64,000 nucleotides of DNA from Streptomyces sp. NRRL S-337 (GTDB lineage Bacteria; Actinomycetota; Actinomycetes; Streptomycetales; Streptomycetaceae), in contig NZ_JOIX01000009.1 in assembly GCF_000720175.1 (NCBI RefSeq), positions 87,664 to 151,663 of the forward strand, written 5' to 3'. Under the pieces are notes generated by a model. It saw nothing but the letters and a program-made list of their open reading frames with translations, did no database searches and was not told where the DNA came from. Of the stretch, positions 43,763 through 53,891 are shown piece after piece. Position numbers and translations under genes: made by a program. How positions within the stretch are numbered: the stretch's first letter is position 1; every line of letters starts with the position of its first letter.

Positions 43763-45133
43763 CTACTCGGCGGCCGGCTCCCCGGCGGCGCCGCGCAGAC
43801 GGGCCCGGACCCGGTCCGCCACATCGGCGTAACGGGACTCGGCGCCATGGCGGGTTGGCTCGTAATAGCGCTTGCCGTGCACCTCGTCGGGGGCGTACTG
43901 CTGGGCCGCGATACCGCCGGGCAGGTCGTGCGGATACTGGTAGCCGTGGCCGTGGCCGAGCTTCTGGGCGCCCTTGTAGTGGCTGTCGCGCAGATGGAGC
44001 GGTACCGCGCCGGCCTTGCCGGCCCGGACGTCCGCCAGCGCGGCGTCGATGGCCAGATAGGCGGCGTTCGACTTCGGCGCCAGGGCGAGGGCGATGGTGG
44101 CCTGGCTCAGCGTGATCCGGGCCTCCGGGAAACCGATCAGCGCCACGGCCTGGGCGGCGGCGACCGCGGTCTGCAGCGCGGTCGGATCGGCCAGCCCGAT
44201 GTCCTCGCTCGCCGAGATCATCAGCCGCCGGGCGATGAACCGCGGGTCCTCCCCCGCCTCGATCATCCGCGCGAGGTAGTGCAGCGCGGCATCGACGTCC
44301 GAACCGCGGATCGACTTGATCAGGGCGCTGGCGACGTCGTAGTGCTGGTCGCCGGACCGGTCGTACTTCACCGCCGCGCGGTCGACGGACTCCTCCAGCG
44401 TCGTCAGGGCGAGCTCCTTCTCACCCTTGGCCAGCGCGGCTCCGGCGCCCGCCTCCAGGGCGGTCAGCGCGCGCCGGGCGTCGCCGCCCGCGATGCGCAG
44501 CAGATGCGCCTCGGTGTCCTCGGGGAGCGTGACGGCCCCGGCCAGACCACGGGCGTCGGTCAGCGCCCGCCGCAGCAGCGCGCGCAGATCGTCGTCCGTG
44601 AGCGGTTCGAGGGTCAGCAGCAGCGAACGGGAGAGCAGCGGGGAGATCACCGAGAAGTACGGGTTCTCGGTCGTCGCGGCGATCAGGGTGACCCAGCGGT
44701 TCTCCACCGCGGGCAGCAGGGAGTCCTGCTGGGCCTTGCTGAAGCGGTGGATCTCGTCGAGGAAGAGCACCGTCTCCTTGCCGTACCCCCCGGAGGCGCG
44801 GCGGGCGCCGTCGATGACCGCGCGGACCTCCTTGACGCCGGCGGTGATCGCGGAGAGCTCCACGAAGCGCTTGTTCGTCGCCTGGCTGACGACGTACGCC
44901 AGGGTCGTCTTGCCGGTGCCGGGCGGGCCCCACAGGAACACCGACGACGGCCCCGCGGGCCCCCCGCTGCCCTCTCCCACCAGGCGGCGCAGCGGTGAGC
45001 CGGGCTTGAGCAGATGCTGCTGGCCCACGACTTCGTCGAGGGTGCGCGGACGCATCCGCACGGCGAGCGGAGACCCCGCGGGGTCCTTCTCCTGGCGGTC
45101 TTCGGCGGCGGCGGTGAACAGGTCGGGCTCCAC
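43763..45133 (-). CDS. rarA: replication-associated recombination protein A (AAA+ ATPase)
   Basis: The 456-residue protein of the RarA/MgsA/WRNIP1 family acts at stalled forks. [17 protein letters not shown], Walker [16 protein letters not shown], Walker [11 protein letters not shown], sensor 1 [13 protein letters not shown], and the C-terminal tetramerisation domain ([17 protein letters not shown]) are visible. The GTG at 45133 gives the family N-terminus [14 protein letters not shown]; the frame upstream of it is unrelated sequence. Confidence 0.96.
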   Translation of the reverse strand: MEPDLFTAAAEDRQEKDPAGSPLAVRMRPRTLDEVVGQQHLLKPGSPLRRLVGEGSGGPAGPSSVFLWGPPGTGKTTLAYVVSQATNKRFVELSAITAGVKEVRAVIDGARRASGGYGKETVLFLDEIHRFSKAQQDSLLPAVENRWVTLIAATTENPYFSVISPLLSRSLLLTLEPLTDDDLRALLRRALTDARGLAGAVTLPEDTEAHLLRIAGGDARRALTALEAGAGAALAKGEKELALTTLEESVDRAAVKYDRSGDQHYDVASALIKSIRGSDVDAALHYLARMIEAGEDPRFIARRLMISASEDIGLADPTALQTAVAAAQAVALIGFPEARITLSQATIALALAPKSNAAYLAIDAALADVRAGKAGAVPLHLRDSHYKGAQKLGHGHGYQYPHDLPGGIAAQQYAPDEVHGKRYYEPTRHGAESRYADVADRVRARLRGAAGEPAAE

Positions 45134-45163
45134 GCTGACGAGCCTATGCCACCCCACTGACAA

Positions 45164-45196
45164 CGCCCCGGCGACCGTCGGGGACGGACCGGGGCG
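45164..45196 (-). terminator. hairpin after the VKOR gene
   Basis: CGCCCCGG (45164-45171) and CCGGGGCG (45189-45196) form an outer 8-bp stem, with an inner CCGTC/GACGG stem. It lies 32 nt past the VKOR stop and just before rarA, so the two genes are probably separate units. Confidence 0.6.
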
Positions 45197-45228
45197 CAGG
45201 GCGGCTTCACGCCAGGGGCGGGGCGTGC

Positions 45229-45870
45229 CTAGAGCAGGCCGCTCCAGAACGACCACCACTTGGTGAGGATCAGCAGCGCGATCACGCCGTACCAGAGGAC
45301 CGGCAGGACCCAGTGGAACTCCACGACCGCGTTCCGCACGCCCGCGGGAGCCGGGATGACGCCGTGCTTGATGTTGTGCGCGGTGGTGTACCAGAACATC
45401 AGGATCGTCACGCACCAGGTCAGCGTGCACCACAGGCACAGCGCGTTGATGCTGTACAGCGACTGGGTCATCAGCCACATGCAGAAGACCGCGGCGAGGC
45501 CGGTGCCGATGTTCAGCCCGATCCAGTACCAGCGGCGGAAGCGGGCACCGGCCAGGACGGCCATACCGATCGCCACGACCACGCCGAAGCCGACGAGCCC
45601 GGCCATCGGGTTGGGGAACCCGAAGACCGCCGCCTGCTTGCTCTGCATGACGCTGCCGCAGGAGATGATCGGGTTGAGGCTGCAGGCCGGCTTGAAGTTC
45701 GGGTTCTTCAGCAGCTCGAACTTGTCCAGGGTGATGACCCAGGCGGCCAGCAGGCCCAGCGCGCCGGTGATCACCAGCAGCAGACCGAGGCCGCGGCCCG
45801 CGCCCAGGGTGCGCGCGCCACTCTCGTGGTCGTCGTCGATGGACACGTCGTCAACCGCTGTCGTCGTCAT
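45229..45870 (-). CDS. vitamin K epoxide reductase (VKOR) family membrane protein
   Basis: The 213-residue protein has about five membrane segments and the VKOR cysteines. The loop pair is in [17 protein letters not shown], and the active-site CLWC motif is in [13 protein letters not shown]. Bacterial VKORs reoxidise DsbA-like proteins using a quinone, so it probably supports disulfide formation outside the membrane. No DsbA partner is adjacent. The ATG at 45870 is used. It precedes rarA on the minus strand, with a hairpin in between. Confidence 0.93.
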   Translation of the reverse strand: MTTTAVDDVSIDDDHESGARTLGAGRGLGLLLVITGALGLLAAWVITLDKFELLKNPNFKPACSLNPIISCGSVMQSKQAAVFGFPNPMAGLVGFGVVVAIGMAVLAGARFRRWYWIGLNIGTGLAAVFCMWLMTQSLYSINALCLWCTLTWCVTILMFWYTTAHNIKHGVIPAPAGVRNAVVEFHWVLPVLWYGVIALLILTKWWSFWSGLL

Positions 45871-46020
45871 ATCGCCGTTCCGTCGATGCCTTGGGAATGG
45901 GGCTGGGGCTGCGGCAGGCGGGCCCGCGGCCGCGTCCCTCATTGTGCCCCAACCCCACCACAACGGGCCGTTCGCTGCGCATAAAGCGGGTGAACCCCCG
46001 GTGCGGGGCGTTGACGCGAG

Positions 46021-46048
46021 GGGCCCGGACGGTCACGCCGCCGGGCCC
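46021..46048 (-). terminator. hisS terminator hairpin
   Basis: GGGCCCGG (46021-46028) and CCGGGCCC (46041-46048), with an inner CGG/CCG pairing, form a hairpin 27 nt after the hisS stop. Confidence 0.6.
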
Positions 46049-46075
46049 GTCGCCATGTCGTCGTCCGACTGCGCC

Positions 46076-47338
46076 TCAGCCCAGCAGGCGCCGGACCTCC
46101 TCGGTCACGGCGTCCACCGCGACCGGCGTCTGCTCGCCGCTCTCCAGGTCCTTCAGCTGCACGACGCCCTCGGCCAGATCGCGCTCACCGGCGACCAGCG
46201 CCAGCCGCGCACCGGAGCGGTTGGCGGACTTCATGGCGTTCTTCAGGCCCTTGCCGCCGTACGCGAAGTCGGTGGCGATACCGGCCCGGCGCAGCTCGGT
46301 GACCGTACCGAAGAGCACCCGGCGGGCCTCGTCGCCCAGCGGGACCGCGTAGACCGCGGTGGCGGCGGGGATGTCGAGCGTGATGCCCTCGGCCTCCAGC
46401 GCCAGCACCGTACGGTCGACGCCCAGCGCCCAGCCGACGGACGGCAGCGCCGGGCCGCCGATCATCTCCGACAGGCCGTCGTAGCGGCCGCCGCCGCCGA
46501 CCGCGGACTGCGAACCGAGGCCGTCGTGGACGAACTCGAAGGTGGTGCGGGTGTAGTAGTCCAGGCCGCGCACCAGCTTCTCGTCGTCCTCGAAGGCCAC
46601 GCCCGCCGCGGTCAGCAGCTCGCGCACCTGCTCGTGGTACGCCTTGCACGCCTCGCAGAGGTAGTCGCGCAGCATCGGCGCCCCGGTCAGCTGCTTCTGG
46701 ACCGCGTCCCGCTTGTCGTCCAGGACCCGCAGCGGGTTGATGTCGACCCGGCGGCGGGTGTCCTCGTCCAGCTCCAGGCCGCGCAGGAAGTCCTGCAGCG
46801 CGGCGCGGTAGACGGGGCGGCACTCCTTGTCGCCCAGCGAGTTCAGCAGGATGCGGAAGTCGCGCAGGCCCAGCGAGCGGTAGGCCTGGTCGGCCAGGAT
46901 GATCAGCTCGGCGTCCAGCGCCGGGTCCTCGGCACCGATCGCCTCGGCACCGACCTGGGAAAAGTGGCGGTAACGGCCCTTCTGCGGGCGCTCGTAGCGG
47001 TAGTACGAGCCGGAGTACCAGAGCTTGACCGGGAGGTTGCCGGCCTTGTGGAGGTTGGCCTCCAGTGCGGCGCGCAGCACGGAAGCGGTGCCCTCGGGGC
47101 GCAGCGCGATCCGGTCGCCGCCCTTCGTCTCGAAGGCGTACATCTCCTTGGTCACGATGTCGGTGGACTCACCGACGCCGCGCGCGAACAGCTCGACGTT
47201 CTCGAAACCGGGGGTCTCGATGTAGCCGTAGCCGGAGTTCTTCAGCGGCGCGGCGATCGCCTCGCGCACCGCGAGATAGGTGGCGGACTGCGGCGGGATC
47301 AGGTCGTAGGTGCCCTTGGGGGCCTTGAAGGTGCTCAC
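46076..47338 (-). CDS. hisS: histidyl-tRNA synthetase
   Basis: The 420-residue class II synthetase shows [13 protein letters not shown], motif 2 in [20 protein letters not shown], the histidine-binding [15 protein letters not shown], and motif 3 in [16 protein letters not shown]. The start is GTG at 47338 with GAGAG 5 nt upstream. The open frame upstream runs into the hydrolase gene out of phase and is not coding. It lies 11 nt downstream of the metallo-hydrolase gene. Confidence 0.97.
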   Translation of the reverse strand: MSTFKAPKGTYDLIPPQSATYLAVREAIAAPLKNSGYGYIETPGFENVELFARGVGESTDIVTKEMYAFETKGGDRIALRPEGTASVLRAALEANLHKAGNLPVKLWYSGSYYRYERPQKGRYRHFSQVGAEAIGAEDPALDAELIILADQAYRSLGLRDFRILLNSLGDKECRPVYRAALQDFLRGLELDEDTRRRVDINPLRVLDDKRDAVQKQLTGAPMLRDYLCEACKAYHEQVRELLTAAGVAFEDDEKLVRGLDYYTRTTFEFVHDGLGSQSAVGGGGRYDGLSEMIGGPALPSVGWALGVDRTVLALEAEGITLDIPAATAVYAVPLGDEARRVLFGTVTELRRAGIATDFAYGGKGLKNAMKSANRSGARLALVAGERDLAEGVVQLKDLESGEQTPVAVDAVTEEVRRLLG

Positions 47339-47349
47339 GGAAGCTCTCG

Positions 47350-48063
47350 TCACATTCCTCGTCGTGGAGCGGCGCGGACGCCGTCTCCGAGGCCGGCGGC
47401 CACCTCGCGAAGGAAGGGGTTGGTGGCGCGCTCGCGGCCGATGGTGGTCTGGGGGCCGTGGCCGGACAGCACGACGGTCGAGTCGTCCAACGGCAGGCAC
47501 ACGCGTGCCAGCGACTTCAGGATCTCGGCGTGGTCGCCGCCCGGCAGGTCGGTGCGTCCGATGGAGCCGGCGAACAGCAGGTCGCCCGAGAAGAACACCG
47601 GCGGAATGTCCGCCTGCTCGGGCATCCTGAACGTCACCGACCCCTTGGTATGGCCCGGTGCGTGCGCGACCGAGAACTCCATGCCGGCGAGTCCGAGGAC
47701 GGCACCGTCGCTCAGCTCCTTGACGTCGTCGGGCTCCCCCACGGTGAGGTCGCCCATGAGCTGCTGGCCGACGGAGAGGCCCAGGGCCTTCTCCGGGTCG
47801 GTCATCATGTAGCGGTCCTCGGGGTGGATCCAGGCCGGGACGTCGTGCGCGCCGCACACGGGGACGACCGACGCGACGTGGTCGATGTGGCCGTGGGTGA
47901 GGACGACCGCGACGGGCTTGAGCCGATGCTTCCTGACCGCGTCCTCGACTCCCTGGGCGGCCTGGTGGCCCGGGTCGATGATGACGCACTCCTCGCCTGC
48001 GGCGGGGGCGACCAAGTAGCAGTTGGTGCCCCAGGCCCCGGCGGGGAACCCGGCAATCAGCAC
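47350..48063 (-). CDS. metallo-beta-lactamase-fold hydrolase (glyoxalase II-like)
   Basis: The 237-residue protein has the metal-binding [11 protein letters not shown] (HxHxDH), [30 protein letters not shown] and the final SGHGPQT histidine. It belongs to the YcbL/glyoxalase II-like group, so a thioester or related ester is the probable substrate, although the natural one is unknown. The GTG at 48063 is used. It is co-transcribed with hisS and divergent from the cyclophilin gene. Confidence 0.92.
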   Translation of the reverse strand: MLIAGFPAGAWGTNCYLVAPAAGEECVIIDPGHQAAQGVEDAVRKHRLKPVAVVLTHGHIDHVASVVPVCGAHDVPAWIHPEDRYMMTDPEKALGLSVGQQLMGDLTVGEPDDVKELSDGAVLGLAGMEFSVAHAPGHTKGSVTFRMPEQADIPPVFFSGDLLFAGSIGRTDLPGGDHAEILKSLARVCLPLDDSTVVLSGHGPQTTIGRERATNPFLREVAAGLGDGVRAAPRRGM

Positions 48064-48223
48064 GTTCGTCCTTAAGGATCGGTGTGGCGGGCGGCCGCAG
48101 GGCCGCTCCCGGACATCTCGGCAGCTCCAGAGCCTACCGGCGGGACTCCCGGCAGGGCGAACCCGTATACGGTACGGCGACGGCGCACCTCAGCGATCGG
48201 TGATCGGACAAGGAGACGAGTCG

Positions 48224-49051
48224 GTGGTCAGCAAGGATCAGCGGCGGCGGCAGCTCGCCCGGGAGAAGTACGCGCGCCAGCAGCAGCGGCGGACCGCCGC
48301 CCAGCACAAGGCCAGGCGCCGCAACGCCGTCATCGCCGGCGCGGTGGCCGTCGCACTGGCCGCCGGCGGGGCCGTCTACGCCTCCACCGCGCTGATCGGC
48401 GGCGGCGACCGGACCTCCGACGCGGCCGCGGGCAGCCACCGGCCTGACGACCCCTGCCGCACCCCCGCGAAGGGCGCGCCCTCGCAGCAGACCTGGAAGA
48501 AGGAGCCGAAGATGTCGGTCGACACCTCGGCCTCCTACGCCGTGAAGCTGGCGACGACCTGCGGCACGATCGGCCTGAAGCTGGACGCCGGCAAGGCGCC
48601 GCACACCGTCAACTCCTTCGCCTTCCTGGCCCGTCAGGGCTTCTTCGACCACAGCCGCTGCCACCGCCTGGTGGACCAGGGCATCCACGTCCTGCAGTGC
48701 GGCGACCCGACGGCCACCGGCAGCGGCTCCCCCGGCTACACGATCCCGGACGAGAACCTCAAGGACCCGCGGCTCAAGGGCGGCGTCTATCCGGCGGGCA
48801 CGGTCGCCATGGCCAACAGCTACGACGGCAGGGACCCCAAGACCCGCAACTCCGGCGGCAGCCAGTTCTTCCTCGTCTTCCAGGACAGCAAGCTGCCCGC
48901 CAACTACACCCCGTTCGGCACCATCACCGGCGGTATGGACGTCCTGCGCAAGATCGCCGCCGCCGGGGCGACGGCCCCCGATCCGCAGACCGGCAACACC
49001 GCCCCGCACGCCACCGTCGTGATCGACCGGGCGACCGTCACGAAGTCCTGA
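48224..49051 (+). CDS. membrane-anchored cyclophilin-type peptidyl-prolyl cis-trans isomerase
   Basis: The 275-residue protein has a highly charged cytoplasmic start (KDQRRRQLAREKYARQQQRR). One membrane segment (NAVIAGAVAVALAAGGAVYA, about 33-52) is followed by an external cyclophilin domain. The core shows KLATTCGTIGLKL, TVNSFAFLARQGFFDHSRCHRL, AGTVAMANS and SQFFLVFQDSKLP. The usual FMxQGGD part reads IHVLQCGDP, a variant seen in actinobacteria. The GTG at 48224 has AGGAG 8 nt upstream. It is expected to help folding of exported proteins. Confidence 0.92.
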   Translation: MVSKDQRRRQLAREKYARQQQRRTAAQHKARRRNAVIAGAVAVALAAGGAVYASTALIGGGDRTSDAAAGSHRPDDPCRTPAKGAPSQQTWKKEPKMSVDTSASYAVKLATTCGTIGLKLDAGKAPHTVNSFAFLARQGFFDHSRCHRLVDQGIHVLQCGDPTATGSGSPGYTIPDENLKDPRLKGGVYPAGTVAMANSYDGRDPKTRNSGGSQFFLVFQDSKLPANYTPFGTITGGMDVLRKIAAAGATAPDPQTGNTAPHATVVIDRATVTKS

Positions 49052-49265
49052 CCGGCCGCCGGGCGGAATTTCGGTCGTGCTGGATGCGGACAGCCGACCG
49101 CCCGTCGCCTAGATTGGCGTGTGGGTAGGGTGCCTGGTCCGACGGCTTCCACCCTCACCCGCGAAACCACCCGTCGGACGGCCAGGGCGCGGCCCTGCCG
49201 GACAGAAACTGTGGACGATGCCGGGGGGCCGTACGCCCGCGTCGGCATCATGTGGAGGAGGCGCT

Positions 49266-50501
49266 GTGAGCAGCGACCCGTGGGGCCGCGTCGATGAGAC
49301 GGGGACCGTGTACGTGCGTACCGCCGACGGCGAGCAGGTCGTCGGATCGTGGCAGGCGGGCAGCCCCGAGGAGGCCCTTGCCTACTTCGAGCGCAAGTAT
49401 GACGGCCTGGTCGTCGAGATCGACCTCCTCGAACGCCGGGTACGGACCACCGACCTGTCGACCAAGGACGCGATGACCGCGATCGACCATCTGCGCCAGC
49501 AGGTCGACGAGCACCACGCGGTGGGCGATCTGGACGCGCTCCGGAAGCGGCTGGACAAGCTGGTGGAGGTCGTCGAGTCCCGCCGCGAGGAGCGCAAGGC
49601 GCAAAAGGCGCGGCAGAGCGACGAGGCCCGGCAGTCCAAGGAGAAGCTGGTCGCCGAGGCCGAGGAACTGGCGGCCAGTGAGCAGTGGCGGGCGGCCGGC
49701 GAGCGGCTGCGGGCGCTGGTCGACATCTGGAAGGGCCTGCCGCGGCTGGACCGCAAGGCGGACGACGAGCTGTGGCACCGCTTCTCGCACGCCCGCTCGG
49801 CGTTCTCCAAGCGGCGCAAGGCGCACTTCGCGTCGCTGGACGCGCAGCGCGAGGAGTCCCGCAAGGCCAAGGAGAAGCTGGTCGCCGAGGCGGAGTCGCT
49901 GTCCAACTCGACGGACTGGGGGGCGACGGCCGCCCGCTACCGCGAGCTGATGCAGGAGTGGAAGGCCGCCGGCCGGGCCCAGCGCGAGCACGAGGACGAC
50001 CTGTGGAACCGCTTCCGCGGCGCCCAGGACGTCTTCTTCCAGGCCCGCGGCGAGGTCTTCGCGGAGCGCGACGCCGAGCAGCGGGAGAACCTGACCCGCA
50101 AGGAGGAGCTGGCCGTCGAGGCCGAGAAGCTGCTCCCGGTCTCGGACCTGAAGGCCGCCCGGTCCGCGTTCCGGTCGATCAACGAGCGGTGGGAGGCCAT
50201 CGGCCACGTCCCGCGGGACGCCCGCCCGAAGATCGAGGGCCGGATGCACGCCGTCGAGCGCGCCATCCAGGAGGCCGAGGAGGCCGAGTGGCGGCGGACG
50301 AACCCTGAGGCGCGGGCCCGCGCCGCGGGGCTGACCGGCCAGCTCCAGGACGCCGTCGACAAGCTGCAGAAGCAGATCGACGCGGCCCGGGCGGCCGGCA
50401 ACGACGCCAAGGCCGACAAGCTCGGCCGCGAGCTGGAGGGCCGCAAGGCGCTGCTGGACCAGGCGCTCAAGGGCCTGGAGGAGTTCGGCGGCCAGCAGTA
50501 G
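49266..50501 (+). CDS. DUF349-domain coiled-coil protein
   Basis: The 411-residue protein contains several DUF349 units, seen as the repeated pattern W-(R/G)A-x-RLRALVDIWKGL / YRELMQEWKAAG / FRSINERWEAIG. These are joined by long charged helices (KEKLVAEAE occurs twice). It has no membrane segment. The family is linked to RNA or ribosome-associated roles in some bacteria, but the function here is unknown. The start is GTG at 49266 with GGAGGAGG upstream. It is convergent with rel. Confidence 0.93.
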   Translation: MSSDPWGRVDETGTVYVRTADGEQVVGSWQAGSPEEALAYFERKYDGLVVEIDLLERRVRTTDLSTKDAMTAIDHLRQQVDEHHAVGDLDALRKRLDKLVEVVESRREERKAQKARQSDEARQSKEKLVAEAEELAASEQWRAAGERLRALVDIWKGLPRLDRKADDELWHRFSHARSAFSKRRKAHFASLDAQREESRKAKEKLVAEAESLSNSTDWGATAARYRELMQEWKAAGRAQREHEDDLWNRFRGAQDVFFQARGEVFAERDAEQRENLTRKEELAVEAEKLLPVSDLKAARSAFRSINERWEAIGHVPRDARPKIEGRMHAVERAIQEAEEAEWRRTNPEARARAAGLTGQLQDAVDKLQKQIDAARAAGNDAKADKLGRELEGRKALLDQALKGLEEFGGQQ

Positions 50502-50510
50502 TTCCGCGTA

Positions 50511-50550
50511 CGAGAAGGGCCCCGGTACCTGGGTACCGGGGCCCTTCTCG
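50511..50550. terminator. bidirectional terminator between the DUF349 gene and rel
   Basis: Two 19-base arms (CGAGAAGGGCCCCGGTACC and its exact complement) are separated by 2 nt, forming a near-perfect 40-bp palindrome between the two convergent stop codons. It is very stable and symmetrical. Confidence 0.85.
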
Positions 50551-50559
50551 CGTGCGCGG

Positions 50560-53169
50560 TTACGGCCGGCGCGCCGAGGTCACGCGGTAGACGTCGTACA
50601 CGCCCTCCACGCCCCGTACGGCCTTCAGGACGTGCCCGAGGTGCTTGGGGTCGCCCATCTCGAAGGTGAAGCGGGAGGTGGCGACCCGGTCGCGGGAGGT
50701 CTGGACGGCCGCCGAGAGGATGTTGACGTGCTGGTCGGACAGGACCCGCGTGACGTCCGACAGCAGCCGGGAGCGGTCCAGCGCCTCGACCTGGATGGCG
50801 ACCAGGAAGACCGAGGACTGGGTGGGCGCCCACTCGACGTCCAGGATCCGTTCCGGCTGCCGGGACAGCGAGTCGACGTTGAGGCAGTCGGCGCGGTGCA
50901 CCGAGACGCCGCTGCCGCGGGTGACGAAGCCGATGATGGGGTCGCCCGGCACCGGTGTGCAGCAGCGGGCCAGCTTGACCCACACGTCGTCGACGCCCTT
51001 CACGACCACGCCCGGGTCGGCGCTGGAGCGGCGCTTGGAACGCGGCCGGATCGGGGTGGACTCGGCGATGTCCTCGGTGGCCTCGTCCTGCCCGCCGAGC
51101 GCCTGCACCAGCTTCTGGACGACGCCCTGCGCGGCGACGTGTCCCTCGCCGATCGCGGCGTAGAGCGAGGAGATGTCGGGGTAGCGCATCTCGTGCGCGA
51201 GCGTCACCAGGGAATCGCCGGTCAGGATCCGCTGGATCGGCAGGTTCTGCTTGCGCATCGCGCGGGCGATGGCGTCCTTGCCCTGCTCGATGGCCTCGTC
51301 GCGGCGCTCCTTGGAGAACCAGCCGCGGATCTTGTTGCGGGCGCGCGGGGACTTGACGAAGCCGAGCCAGTCACGGGACGGGCCGGCGCCGGCCGCCTTG
51401 GAGGTGAAGACCTCCACCAGGTCGCCGTTGTCCAGGGTCGATTCGAGCGGGACCAGCCGGCCGTTGACCCGGGCCCCTATCGTGCGGTGGCCGACCTCGG
51501 TGTGCACCGCGTACGCGAAGTCGACGGGCGTGGCACCGGCCGGCAGCGCTATCACGTCGCCCTTGGGGGTGAAGACGAAGACCTCGTTGCGGGACAGGTC
51601 GAAGCGCAGCGACTCCAGGAACTCGCCGGGGTCCTCGGTCTCCTTCTGCCAGTCGAGCAGCTGCCGCAGCCAGGCCATGTCGTTGACGGTTTCCTGGCCC
51701 TTGCCGGCGTTCTTCGGCACGTCCGTGCGGACCTTGGACGCGCCGGCCACCGCCTCCTGCTTGTACTTCCAGTGGGCGGCGATGCCGTACTCGGCGCGGC
51801 GGTGCATGTCGAACGTGCGGATCTGGAGCTCGACGGGCTTGCCGCTGGGGCCGATCACGGTCGTGTGCAGCGACTGGTACATGTTGAACTTCGGCATCGC
51901 GATGTAGTCCTTGAACCGGCCGGGGACCGGGTTCCATCGCGCGTGGATGGTGCCGAGGGCGGCGTAGCAGTCGCGGACGGTGTCGACGAGGACGCGGATG
52001 CCCACCAGGTCGTAGATCTCGGCGAAGTCGCGGCCGCGCACGATCATCTTCTGGTAGACGCTGTAGTAGTGCTTGGGGCGCCCGGTGACGGTGGCCTTGA
52101 TGCGGGCGGCGCGCAGATCGGCCTGAACCTCGTCGGTCACTATCGCGAGGTACTCGTCCCGCTTGGGCGCCCGCTCGGCGACCAGCCGCACGATCTCGTC
52201 GTACATCTTGGGGTAGAGGATCGCGAAGGCGAGGTCCTCCAGCTCCCACTTGATGGTGTTCATGCCCAGGCGGTGGGCGAGCGGGGCGTAGATCTCCAGC
52301 GTCTCGCGGGCCTTCTTCTCCTGCTTCTCCCGCTTGAGGTAGCGCATGGTGCGCATGTTGTGCAGCCGGTCGGCGAGCTTGATGACCAGGACGCGCGGGT
52401 CCTTGGCCATGGCGACGACCATCTTGCGGACCGTCTCGGCCTGCGCGGCCTCGCCGAACTTGACCCGGTCGAGCTTGGTGACGCCGTCGACCAGCAGCGC
52501 GACCTGGTCGCCGAAATCGCTCCGCAGCTGCTCCAGGCCGTACTCGGTGTCCTCGACGGTGTCGTGCAGCAGCCCGGCCATCAGCGTCGCCGGGTCCATG
52601 CCGAGCTCGGCGAGGATCGTGGTGACGGCGAGCGGGTGGGTGATGTACGGGTCGCCGCTCTTGCGCTTCTGGCCGCGGTGCCAGCGCTCGGCGACCTGGT
52701 AGGCCCGCTCGACCTGGCGCAGGGTCGCGGTCTCGATCTTCGGGTCGTTGCCGCGGACGGCCCGCAGCAGCGGTTCGAGCACCGGGTTGTACGGGCTGGA
52801 GCGCTGCACGCCGAGGCGGGCCAGGCGGGCCCGTACGCGGTTCGGGGAGCCGGCGCGGCCCGCCGGGGCGGCCGGCAGCGGCTTGGTGGCGGCGGGCTGG
52901 TCGGCCTTGGCCGGAGGCTTGGGGGCGCGGGCCGGTGCGGCCGCGGGGCGGGGCGAGGCGGCGGCGGGCCCCGGCTTGGGCGCGCGGCCGGGCCGGTCGG
53001 CGGGGGCCGCCGTCCCAGGCCGACCGGTGCCCTCGGGGGTCGCGCCGTGCCGCTCGGGCCCGGGCGCGTCCGGGGAAGCCCCGGTCGCGGGCTTCGGCTC
53101 GTCCGGGCGCGCGGCATGGGATCCCGCCGGACGCAGTCCGGGGGAGAGCGGCTGGGCCTCGTCTGGCAA
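50560..53169 (-). CDS. relA: bifunctional (p)ppGpp synthetase/hydrolase (Rel)
   Basis: The 869-residue stringent-response enzyme has every domain. First is an Ala/Pro-rich N-terminal extension of about 110 residues. The HD hydrolase domain follows with [16 protein letters not shown] and [11 protein letters not shown]. The synthetase domain has [14 protein letters not shown] and the RFKD motif of bifunctional enzymes in [15 protein letters not shown] ([20 protein letters not shown]), helical, zinc-finger ([19 protein letters not shown]) and C-terminal ACT domains complete it. A TTG at 53169 is the start: GAGGAG is 5 nt upstream. The GTG at 53175 overlaps that ribosome binding site and is excluded. 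Confidence 0.97.
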   Translation of the reverse strand: MPDEAQPLSPGLRPAGSHAARPDEPKPATGASPDAPGPERHGATPEGTGRPGTAAPADRPGRAPKPGPAAASPRPAAAPARAPKPPAKADQPAATKPLPAAPAGRAGSPNRVRARLARLGVQRSSPYNPVLEPLLRAVRGNDPKIETATLRQVERAYQVAERWHRGQKRKSGDPYITHPLAVTTILAELGMDPATLMAGLLHDTVEDTEYGLEQLRSDFGDQVALLVDGVTKLDRVKFGEAAQAETVRKMVVAMAKDPRVLVIKLADRLHNMRTMRYLKREKQEKKARETLEIYAPLAHRLGMNTIKWELEDLAFAILYPKMYDEIVRLVAERAPKRDEYLAIVTDEVQADLRAARIKATVTGRPKHYYSVYQKMIVRGRDFAEIYDLVGIRVLVDTVRDCYAALGTIHARWNPVPGRFKDYIAMPKFNMYQSLHTTVIGPSGKPVELQIRTFDMHRRAEYGIAAHWKYKQEAVAGASKVRTDVPKNAGKGQETVNDMAWLRQLLDWQKETEDPGEFLESLRFDLSRNEVFVFTPKGDVIALPAGATPVDFAYAVHTEVGHRTIGARVNGRLVPLESTLDNGDLVEVFTSKAAGAGPSRDWLGFVKSPRARNKIRGWFSKERRDEAIEQGKDAIARAMRKQNLPIQRILTGDSLVTLAHEMRYPDISSLYAAIGEGHVAAQGVVQKLVQALGGQDEATEDIAESTPIRPRSKRRSSADPGVVVKGVDDVWVKLARCCTPVPGDPIIGFVTRGSGVSVHRADCLNVDSLSRQPERILDVEWAPTQSSVFLVAIQVEALDRSRLLSDVTRVLSDQHVNILSAAVQTSRDRVATSRFTFEMGDPKHLGHVLKAVRGVEGVYDVYRVTSARRP

Positions 53170-53281
53170 GAGCACTCCTCAAGCGGTTCCGGACCCCAGG
53201 CCCTCGAACAGGCCGGGGTGCCATGGTATCGAGCCCGGGGCCACAACCGCCGCGCGGCCAGGGGTACGTACATGACACAGC

Positions 53282-53317
53282 AGCAGGGGCACCCGGATTG
53301 TTCCGGATGCCCCTGCT
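53282..53317 (-). terminator. apt terminator hairpin
   Basis: AGCAGGGGCA (53282-53291) and TGCCCCTGCT (53308-53317) pair, and an inner CCGGA/TCCGG stem with a 4-nt loop extends the hairpin. It lies 25 nt past the apt stop, so rel has its own promoter. Confidence 0.7.
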
Positions 53318-53342
53318 TGTCCAGCGTGTGGTGTGGCCCTGG

Positions 53343-53891
53343 TCAGACCGTGATCAGCGCCTCCAGCGGGGCGCCCTTCAGGCCCGGCTCCAGGCGCCGG
53401 CGCCCGGCGAGGAAGCCGAGCTCCATCAGCACCGCGATGCCGGCGACCTCGGCGCCGGCCCGGCGGATCAGCTGGAGCGAGGCGTCGGCGGTACCGCCGG
53501 TGGCCAGCACGTCGTCGATCACCAGCACCCGCTCCCCCGGCGTCAGCGCATCGGCGTGCATCTCGATCTCGGCGGAGCCGTACTCCAGCTCGTAGGACTG
53601 CCCGAGCGTCGTGCCGGGCAGCTTGCCGGCCTTGCGGACGGGTACGAAGCCGAGGCCGGCCCGGACCGCGACGGGGGCGGCGAGTATGAACCCGCGCGCC
53701 TCCAGGCCCACGACCTTGTCGGCGCCGTGCCGCTCGCACAGCCCGGCGAGGGCGTCGGTGAGCGCACCGAACGCCGCCGGATCGGCCAGCAGCGGGGTGA
53801 TGTCCTTGAACATCACGCCCGGCTTGGGGTAGTCCGGGACATCCGCGATCCTGCTGAGCAGCAGCTCCCGCAGCGCTGCGGGGGCGCTCAT
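53343..53891 (-). CDS. apt: adenine phosphoribosyltransferase
   Basis: The 182-residue enzyme salvages adenine with PRPP to AMP. DYPKPGVMFKDITPLL, GLEARGFILAAPVA, and the PRPP loop RVLVIDDVLATGGTADA are conserved. The ATG at 53891 overlaps the secF stop by 4 nt (ATGA). The secD-secF-apt-rel order is common in actinobacteria. Confidence 0.97.
   Translation of the reverse strand: MSAPAALRELLLSRIADVPDYPKPGVMFKDITPLLADPAAFGALTDALAGLCERHGADKVVGLEARGFILAAPVAVRAGLGFVPVRKAGKLPGTTLGQSYELEYGSAEIEMHADALTPGERVLVIDDVLATGGTADASLQLIRRAGAEVAGIAVLMELGFLAGRRRLEPGLKGAPLEALITV

Noticed and set aside
53170..53175. GTG at 53175 as the rel start
   Set aside because: It overlaps the GAGGAG ribosome binding site; the TTG at 53169 has proper spacing.
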